A stretch of DNA of 64,000 nt, from the NCBI RefSeq assembly GCF_011682045.1, contig NZ_VVIW01000019.1:52609-116608 (forward strand). The letters run 5' to 3'. Below, in pieces: positions 58,743-64,000 of the stretch. Source of the DNA: Massilia aquatica (GTDB lineage Bacteria > Pseudomonadota > Gammaproteobacteria > Burkholderiales > Burkholderiaceae_D). Positions within the stretch are counted from its first letter, which is position 1. Every line of letters starts with the position of its first letter. The notes beneath the pieces were generated by a model. That model ran no database searches. It was given only the letters and a program-made list of their open reading frames with translations, and was not told the DNA's origin. The translations under genes and the position numbers were made by a program.

Positions 58743-59558
58743 TTAGAAACAGGCGCCGATGGCCAGGCGTTCCGGCGTCTCGTGCGGTACGCCCGGATGC
58801 GGCGCGACCGATTCGTTCTGGTACAGGGCGGCGATCATGGCGTCGGTCACGTCCTCGCGCGCGCAATCGAAAACGATGCGGCCGTCGCGCAGGCCGACGA
58901 TGCGGGCAAAATTGGCACGCGCCATCTCCACCTGGTGCAGGCTGCAGATCAGGGTGGCGTTGCGGCTGGCCGCTTCTTGCTGAAGGGCCGACAGGGTCAG
59001 TTGCGACAGGGCCGGGTCGAGCGCGGAGAGCGGCTCGTCGACCAGGAACACCCTGGCCGACGACAGCAGCAGGCGCGCCAGGCCGCAGCGCTGGCGCTCG
59101 CCGCCCGACAGGCGGTCGACCCGCGCATACAGTTTGCCGCCCAGGCCGAAACGGGCCAGCGCATCGTAGGCGGCATCCGGATCGACCGGTTTGAATAAGG
59201 AGGACAGGGCCTGGAACAGGCTCCAGTGCGGCAGGCGTGCCGCCAGCACCGCGCTGACCACGCGCTGGCGCGGCGGCAGCGGCGGCGTTTGCGGCGCCAA
59301 AAACAGGTCGGCGCGCAAGGCGTGGCGCGCCGCGCCGCTCAAGGTCCAGGGCTGGCGGCCGAAGGCTTCGAACACGCCGCCGGCCGGCGCGTGGGCGCAG
59401 GCCAGGGTGTGTAGCAAGGTGGTCTTGCCGGCGCCCGACGGGCCGATCACGGCCAACTGCTCGCCCTGCGCCACCACCAGGTCGATCTCGCGCAGGGCCG
59501 GCGCGCGCGCGCCGGCCTGGTGATGCACGGTGAGTTTGTCGAGCCGGTAGGTGGTCAT
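58743..59558 (-). CDS. PhnC-type ABC ATPase
   Basis: 271 aa. Walker A GPSGAGKTT, signature LSGGERQRCGLARLLL, Walker B FLVDEPLSALDP, H-loop LHQVEMARANF. In PhnC-type position, one of two ATPases in this operon. A longer than usual linker (PPLPPRQRVVSAVLAARLP) follows Walker A. It energises the two PhnE-type permeases. The gene lies 17 bp after the binding-protein gene and 4 bp before the first permease, so all are one transcript. Confidence 0.9.
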   Translation of the reverse strand: MTTYRLDKLTVHHQAGARAPALREIDLVVAQGEQLAVIGPSGAGKTTLLHTLACAHAPAGGVFEAFGRQPWTLSGAARHALRADLFLAPQTPPLPPRQRVVSAVLAARLPHWSLFQALSSLFKPVDPDAAYDALARFGLGGKLYARVDRLSGGERQRCGLARLLLSSARVFLVDEPLSALDPALSQLTLSALQQEAASRNATLICSLHQVEMARANFARIVGLRDGRIVFDCAREDVTDAMIAALYQNESVAPHPGVPHETPERLAIGACF

Positions 59559-59575
59559 GCGCGCGCCGATTCCTG

Positions 59576-60463
59576 TTACTTGAGCAGTTTGGCGCTGCGC
59601 GCGGCCGCTTCGATCGACTTGTAATTGTCGGGCGTGGTGGTGACGAACTTGCTGGCTTTTTGCAGTTCCAGGATTTCCTTGCCTTCCGGGGTGGACTTGT
59701 CGAGCGCGAGGAAGGCGTCGGTCAGCTTCTTCTTCATCGCGGCCGGCATGTCGGAACGCACGGTCCAGTTGTAGTCGAAGTAGCCGGGCGTGGTGTAGAA
59801 CACGCGCACGGCGGCCGGATCGACCTTCTTCTCGGCGACCAGTTTTTCCCAGACCGAGATATTGAGTGCGCCCGCATCGACCTTGCCGCCGGCGACAGCG
59901 GCCACGGTGGCGTCGTGCGCGCCGGAGTAGGCCACGCGTTTGAGGTCGGCGTCCGGATCGATTTTCGCGGCCAGCAGATAAGAGCGCGGCATCAGGTGGC
60001 CCGAGGTGGACGACTCGGAACCGAAGCTCAGGGTCTTGCCCTTGAGGTCTTCGAGCTTGTTGATGTCGGCCTTGGTGGTGACGAACACGGAGCGGAAGGC
60101 GGTATCTTCCTGGCGCTGCACCAGCGGCGTGACCTGGCCCTTGCTGCGCACATTGGCCTGCACGAAGGTGAAGCCGCCGAACCAGACCAGGTCGAGGCGC
60201 TTGTTGACCAGGCCTTCGACGGCGGCCGGATAATCGGTGACCGGGGTGAATTCGACCTTCAGGCCGGTGGCCTTGGCCAGGTAGTCGCCCAGCGGCTTGA
60301 ACTTGCGCTGCAATTCGGTCGGCGCTTCGTCGGGAATGGCCGACACGCGCAACACGCCCGGGGTGACCTGGGCGAGGGCGCTGGCGCCGGCCAGCAGCAA
60401 GGTGGCGCCGATTGATGCAGCCAGCATGGTGTTAAGGGTGCGCCGGGTGGAGAAATTGGTCAT
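59576..60463 (-). CDS. PhnD-type periplasmic binding protein, putative selenium/oxyanion importer
   Basis: 295 aa. Signal peptide about residues 1-31 (TMLAASIGATLLLAGASALAQ). Mature protein begins VLRVSAIPDEAPTELQRKF, followed by LGDYLAKATGLKVEFTPVTDYPAAVEGLV, then LDLVWFGGFTFVQANVRS, SFGSESSTSGHLMPRSY and VAYSGAHDATVAAVAGGK. The class is PhnD/PtxB. From memory, the SAIPDEAPTEL and TPVTDYPAAVEGL signatures match the family called putative selenate ABC transporter binding protein; I cannot check this. A phosphite or phosphonate binder is the alternative. First gene of the operon, divergent from egtD. Confidence 0.88.
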   Translation of the reverse strand: MTNFSTRRTLNTMLAASIGATLLLAGASALAQVTPGVLRVSAIPDEAPTELQRKFKPLGDYLAKATGLKVEFTPVTDYPAAVEGLVNKRLDLVWFGGFTFVQANVRSKGQVTPLVQRQEDTAFRSVFVTTKADINKLEDLKGKTLSFGSESSTSGHLMPRSYLLAAKIDPDADLKRVAYSGAHDATVAAVAGGKVDAGALNISVWEKLVAEKKVDPAAVRVFYTTPGYFDYNWTVRSDMPAAMKKKLTDAFLALDKSTPEGKEILELQKASKFVTTTPDNYKSIEAAARSAKLLK

Positions 60464-60600
60464 GGTTGCCTGTCCTGGGAAGGTCGATGGGGGAGCCGGC
60501 AAGCGAGCACGCTTGAACGCCGGGTGGACCGTGAAATACGGGATATTCAGCTATGATAACAAAAACACCCACGCAGCGATTTCGATTGACCCATAAAACC
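60464..60600. promoter_or_regulatory. divergent promoter region, importer operon / egtD
   Basis: 137 bp. On the plus strand TATGAT (60552-60557) is a candidate -10 for egtD. The importer side has no clear promoter match. The two operons could share a regulator binding here. Confidence 0.35.
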
Positions 60601-61566
60601 ATGCCGACCTCCAGCCAGCCCGACGCGCGCGACGAGCGCCCCAGCGCCGCCATCGCCTCCGAACTGCGCGCCGGCCTGCTGGCCCGCGAGGCGGCGATTT
60701 CGCCCAAATTCCTCTACGACGCGCTCGGTTCGCGCCTGTTCGAGGCCATTTGCGAACTGCCCGAGTATTATCCGACCCGCACCGAAGCGGCCATTGCGGT
60801 GCGCCACGGGGCCGAGATCGCGCGCGCGGCAGGTCCCGGCACCACCCTGATCGACCTGGGAGCGGGCAGTTGCGCCAAGGCGGCGCGCCTGTTCCCGCTG
60901 CTGCATCCGGCCCAGTTCGTGGCGATCGACATCTCGTACGATTTCCTGCGCGAGTCGATCGAAAGGCTGCAACAGCGTTTTCCGCACATCGAAATGACCG
61001 GGCTGGGGCTCGATTTTTCGGAGCGCCTTGAATTGCCGGGCGTGGTGCGCACCGAAAAACGGCTGTTCCTGTATCCCGGTTCGTCGATCGGCAACTACAC
61101 ACCCGAGCAGGCGCGCGCGTTCCTGGGCCGCTTGCGCGACCAGTGCGACGACGACGGCGCGCTGCTGATCGGGATCGACCTGGTGAAGGACCCGGCCACG
61201 CTCGACGCGGCCTACGACGACGCCATCGGCGTCACGGCGGCCTTCAACCTGAACATCCTGCGCCATGTGAACCAGCTGATGGGTTCCGATTTCAACGTGG
61301 CGCAGTGGCGCCACCGCGGCTTTTTCAATCCCGACCAGAGCCGGGTCGAGATGCACCTCGAAGCGCGCGAGGCGCTGACCGTGCGCTGGCCGGGCGGCGA
61401 GCGCCTGTTTGCGGCGGGCGAGCGGATTCATACCGAGAACAGTTACAAGTACCGCCAGAGCGCGGCGGTCGGCCTGCTGGAGCAGGGCGGATTTCGCAGC
61501 GTGCACGTGTGGACCGATCCCGATCAGTGGTTCGCCGTCATTTACGCGCGCGCCATACCGAGATGA
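60601..61566 (+). CDS. egtD: L-histidine N-alpha-methyltransferase (EgtD)
   Basis: 321 aa. It makes hercynine by trimethylating histidine with SAM. Conserved: PKFLYDALGSRLFEAICELPEYYPTRTE near the N-terminus, the SAM-binding glycines in LIDLGAGSCAKA (83-94), FLYPGSSIGNYTP and IGIDLVKDP, FNLNILRHVNQLMGSDF, and ENSYKYRQS. ATG 60601 is used; an in-frame ATG at 60553 adds 16 residues. Neither start has a good ribosome-binding site. The stop overlaps the egtB start as ATGA. First gene of the egtD-egtB-yihY chain. Confidence 0.93.
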   Translation: MPTSSQPDARDERPSAAIASELRAGLLAREAAISPKFLYDALGSRLFEAICELPEYYPTRTEAAIAVRHGAEIARAAGPGTTLIDLGAGSCAKAARLFPLLHPAQFVAIDISYDFLRESIERLQQRFPHIEMTGLGLDFSERLELPGVVRTEKRLFLYPGSSIGNYTPEQARAFLGRLRDQCDDDGALLIGIDLVKDPATLDAAYDDAIGVTAAFNLNILRHVNQLMGSDFNVAQWRHRGFFNPDQSRVEMHLEAREALTVRWPGGERLFAAGERIHTENSYKYRQSAAVGLLEQGGFRSVHVWTDPDQWFAVIYARAIPR

Positions 61567-62774
61567 GCATGCGCGACCTGTACGACGGCGTGCGCAAACG
61601 CTCGCTGATGCTGGCCGAACCGTTGTCGGACGAAGACTGCGGCGCGCAGTCCATGCCCGACGCCAGCCCGGTCAAATGGCACCTGGCGCACACCACCTGG
61701 TTTTTCGAGACGTTCATCCTGGAGCGTTTCGAAGAAGGCTTCGCGCCGTTTCATCCGGCCTTCCGGGTCCTGTTCAACTCCTATTACAACGGCATCGGCG
61801 AGCGCCATCCGCGCGCACAGCGTTCCCTGCTGACGCGCCCCGCCATGCGCGAGGTGCGCGCCTACCGCGCCAATGTGGATGCGCGCGTGGCGCGCCTGCT
61901 GGCGGCGCAGCCGGGCGAGGAGCTGCTGCGCCTCCTGGCACTGGGTTTGCAGCACGAGCAGCAGCACCAGGAACTGATTCTCACGGATGTGAAGCACATG
62001 CTGGCGCAGAACGCCATGTGGCCGGCGTATATGGATAGCGCGCTGCCATCGTCGCCATCGGCGGCGCCGCTGGCATGGATCGCTTTCGAGGGCGGCCTGG
62101 CCGATATCGGCCACGCGGATACAGGCTTTTGCTTCGATAACGAACTGCCGCGCCATCGCCAGTATGTGGCGCCGTTCGCGCTGGCGTCGCGCCTGGTCAC
62201 CAATGGCGAGTTCCTGGCCTTCATCGAGGCCGGCGGCTACCGCGAGCCGGCGCTGTGGCTGTCCGAGGGCTGGGACCGCGTGTGCGAGCTCAAACTGGCG
62301 CACCCGTTGTACTGGCAGCGCGACGCGCACGGGCAGTGGCACGAATTTACCCTGCACGGCCTGCAGCCGCTCGATGCGGCGCGCCCGGCCACCCATTTGT
62401 CGCTGTATGAAGCCGACGCTTTTGCGCACTGGATGGACGCGCGCCTGCCGACCGAGGCGGAGTGGGAAGTCGCCTGCCCCGGCATCGTCCCGGCCACGGG
62501 CGGCCTGCATCCGGTTGCCGCGCCGCCGGGCGAGCTCTTGCAGCAAATGTTCGGCGCGTGCTGGCAGTGGACCAGCAGCAGCTACGCGCCCTATCCGGGC
62601 TATGCCTGCGCGCCCGGCGCGCTGGGCGAATACAACGGAAAATTCATGCTTAATCAATATGTACTGCGCGGCTCCTCGTGCGCCACGCCGCCGGGTCACG
62701 CGCGCGCCAGCTACCGTAATTTTTTCCCGGCCGGAGCGCGCTGGCAGTTCACCGGCATCAGGCTGGCCCGATGA
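61563..62774 (+). CDS. egtB: EgtB-family sulfoxide synthase (or SenA-like)
   Basis: 403 aa. The non-heme iron His residues are in HLAHTTWFFE (His43) and HEQQHQE (His131, His135) of the DinB-like N-terminal domain. The C-terminal FGE-sulfatase-like domain shows ACWQWTSSSYAPYPGY, GALGEYNGKFMLNQYVLRGSS, ASYRNFFPAGARWQFTGIRLAR. EgtB joins cysteine or gamma-glutamylcysteine sulfur to hercynine; SenA, a homologue, does the same with selenosugar. The sequence alone does not decide between them here. No egtA, egtC, egtE, senB or senC is in the window. It overlaps egtD and yihY by ATGA. Confidence 0.9.
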   Translation: MSMRDLYDGVRKRSLMLAEPLSDEDCGAQSMPDASPVKWHLAHTTWFFETFILERFEEGFAPFHPAFRVLFNSYYNGIGERHPRAQRSLLTRPAMREVRAYRANVDARVARLLAAQPGEELLRLLALGLQHEQQHQELILTDVKHMLAQNAMWPAYMDSALPSSPSAAPLAWIAFEGGLADIGHADTGFCFDNELPRHRQYVAPFALASRLVTNGEFLAFIEAGGYREPALWLSEGWDRVCELKLAHPLYWQRDAHGQWHEFTLHGLQPLDAARPATHLSLYEADAFAHWMDARLPTEAEWEVACPGIVPATGGLHPVAAPPGELLQQMFGACWQWTSSSYAPYPGYACAPGALGEYNGKFMLNQYVLRGSSCATPPGHARASYRNFFPAGARWQFTGIRLAR

Positions 62775-63706
62775 AGGTGTCTAAAGGGCTGCGCCTGCGT
62801 ATTCTGAACCGCCGCGCGAACGCGTACGTGCTGGCCCATCCGCTCGAATTCACGTGGCAGACGCTCAAGGGCTTCAAGGCCAACCAGGGCTTGCTGCTGG
62901 CCGGCGCGGTGGCCTATTACGCGCTGCTGTCGATCGTGCCGTTCCTGATGCTGGTGGTGGTGGCGCTGTCGCACTTCATCGACCAGGCCGAGTTGCTGTC
63001 TACCCTGGGGCGCTACCTGGAGTGGCTGGTGCCGGGGCAGTCGAAAGCCATCGTCGGCGAGCTGTCGCACTTCATGGAAGACCGCGACCTGGTGACCTGG
63101 GTGCTGTTTGCCAGCATGCTGTTTTTTAGCTCGCTGGCGTTCACCGCGCTGGAGAACGCGATGAGCGTGATCTTCCATCACCGGGTGGCGATCCGGCGCC
63201 GGCGCTTTTTGATCTCGGCGATCCTGCCTTACTGTTATATCCTGGCGCTTGGCGCGGGCATCATGATCGTCACGCTGGTGGCGGGCACCTTGCAGGTGAT
63301 GGGCGAGGAGAGCGTGCACTTCCTCGGCTACGAATGGTCGCTTGGCGGCGTGTCGGGCGTGCTGCTGTACTGCCTGGGGCTGAGCGGGGAAATCCTGGTG
63401 CTCAGTTCCATCTACCTGGTGATGCCGGTAGGGCGGCTGTCGCTGTCGCACGCGCTCATTGGCGGCGTGACGGCGGCGCTGCTGTGGGAAATTGCGCGCC
63501 ATGTGCTGGTCTGGTACTTTTCGACCCTGTCGCAGGTGAACATGGTGTACGGATCGATGACGACCGCGATCGTGGTCATGTTCAGCCTGGAGATCGGGGC
63601 GACTTTACTGCTGTTCGGCGCGCAGGTGATTTCGGAATACGAGCGGGCGGGGCGCAACGAGCAGCACAAGGAACCGATACCGATGACCACCCGCGCGGCG
63701 AAATGA
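62771..63706 (+). CDS. yihY: YihY/BrkB-family inner membrane protein
   Basis: 311 aa, UPF0761. Six helices: about residues 40-62 (GAVAYYALLSIVPFLMLVVVAL), 112-130, 150-175 (ISAILPYCYILALGAGIMIVTLV), 195-215, 225-245 and 255-285. The N-terminal MKVSKGLRLRILNRRANAYVLAHPLEFTWQTLKGFKANQG is the usual basic amphipathic lead of the family. Function unknown; earlier annotation as ribonuclease BN is wrong. Overlaps egtB by ATGA (62771-62774), so it is translationally coupled to the ergothioneine genes. The hydrophilic tail is short and charged. Confidence 0.88.
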   Translation: MKVSKGLRLRILNRRANAYVLAHPLEFTWQTLKGFKANQGLLLAGAVAYYALLSIVPFLMLVVVALSHFIDQAELLSTLGRYLEWLVPGQSKAIVGELSHFMEDRDLVTWVLFASMLFFSSLAFTALENAMSVIFHHRVAIRRRRFLISAILPYCYILALGAGIMIVTLVAGTLQVMGEESVHFLGYEWSLGGVSGVLLYCLGLSGEILVLSSIYLVMPVGRLSLSHALIGGVTAALLWEIARHVLVWYFSTLSQVNMVYGSMTTAIVVMFSLEIGATLLLFGAQVISEYERAGRNEQHKEPIPMTTRAAK

Positions 63707-63727
63707 GGCGGCCTGCGGCGATAAAGT

Positions 63728-63757
63728 TTGCTGCGTCGCACAATCCTGTGCTACACT
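63728..63757 (+). promoter_or_regulatory. candidate promoter of a non-coding transcript
   Basis: TTGCTG (63728-63733), 18-nt spacer, TACACT (63752-63757). The transcript would start about 63764. Confidence 0.45.
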
Positions 63758-63763
63758 ACGTTC

Positions 63764-63987
63764 AGTGGTGAGGTTCAAACGAACCGAAACCCTATCCGGA
63801 GCCTGCACCGCCGCGCAATATGTGTAATGTCGCAAAGGTAGATGGTTGCAACCGCCTGGATTTGTAATTCCGAATACGGTAGTCGATTTACACGTCAGGG
63901 CACCACGCAGATAGCATGGGCGCCTGGGACACGATTAAAGCATTGGTAATACATTGGATTAGAGCTCGCTTCGGCGGGCTTTTTTTT
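63764..63987 (+). ncRNA. candidate small RNA of about 220 nt
   Basis: Bounded by the promoter at 63728 and the terminator at 63963. It contains GGTTCAAACGAACC (hairpin), and lacks a convincing ORF: the longest open frame begins at 63916 and runs through the terminator. It does not match tRNA, tmRNA, 6S or SRP RNA as I know them. It could be a leader of a gene beyond the window. Confidence 0.4.
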
Positions 63988-63988
63988 C
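63963..63988 (+). terminator. rho-independent terminator
   Basis: AGCTCGC (63963-63969), TTCG tetraloop, GCGGGCT (63974-63980) and eight T residues. A classical strong terminator on the plus strand. Confidence 0.75.
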
Positions 63989-64000
63989 GTCCGGGTTTTC

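Noticed and set aside
63764..63987. tRNA, tmRNA, 6S or SRP RNA at the window end
   Set aside because: No acceptor CCA, no T-loop GTTCRA-type pattern and no match to 6S or SRP conserved parts that I could recognise.
1..64000. CRISPR array, prophage or insertion sequence
   Set aside because: No regularly spaced repeats, integrase, transposase or phage structural genes were found; the only repeat element is the nested inverted repeat at 42531-42806.

Overview
This 64 kb window is chromosomal DNA of a high-G+C betaproteobacterium. The gene set (PEP-CTERM/HAF protein, MipA, two TonB receptors, several GGDEF/LytTR signalling proteins, OlsB-like acyltransferase, EgtB/EgtD, many small family-specific hypotheticals) and the codon bias suggest Oxalobacteraceae, Massilia/Duganella-like. 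That assignment is inference from gene content; there is no rRNA here. Coding is dense on both strands. I see no tRNA, rRNA, CRISPR array, transposase or prophage.

Layout. 1-9.4 kb: DUF4349 lipoprotein (cut by the window edge), three paralogous four-cysteine LprI-type secreted proteins around a YggL homologue, cupin, NADAR N-glycosidase, a DUF3142 gene paired with a large secreted protein, DUF3606, and a carboxymuconolactone-decarboxylase-like protein. 9.4-13.3 kb: one minus-strand operon of DUF2141, carotenoid oxygenase, LytS-type kinase and LytTR regulator. 13.4-24 kb: DUF2799 lipoprotein, type II NADH dehydrogenase, MipA, LysR regulator, serine hydrolase, OmpR/EnvZ-type pair, YhcG nuclease, and a second-type ClpP divergent from an ECF sigma factor. 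24-34.8 kb: two TonB receptors, PepSY protein, glycerophosphodiesterase, M4 protease, HAF/PEP-CTERM protein. 34.8-43 kb: M23 peptidase, L,D-transpeptidase, ferredoxin, chemoreceptor, hydrolase, SRAP protein, several small proteins, and a 276 bp nested inverted-repeat element. 43-56.3 kb: c-di-GMP proteins, spermidine-synthase-like protein, Ppx, a pseudokinase-ATPase, an AK-rich H1-like protein, an OlsB-like acyltransferase and a small HTH protein.

56.4-63.7 kb is the most interesting block. A five-gene PhnD/PhnC/PhnE-type ABC importer operon, with two permeases and two unlike ATPases, is transcribed divergently from egtD-egtB-yihY, three genes chained by ATGA overlaps. The binding protein looks, from memory, like the family annotated as putative selenate/selenium importer. 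With the trimethylhistidine pathway next door, this suggests chalcogen supply for ergothioneine or selenoneine. Other notable points: a LytTR regulator with no ATG/GTG/TTG start, a GGDEF protein with a dead active site but intact inhibitory site, a protein pseudokinase fused to a STAND-type ATPase, and tandem TGTCA-N6-TGACA operator-like sites before the acyltransferase.
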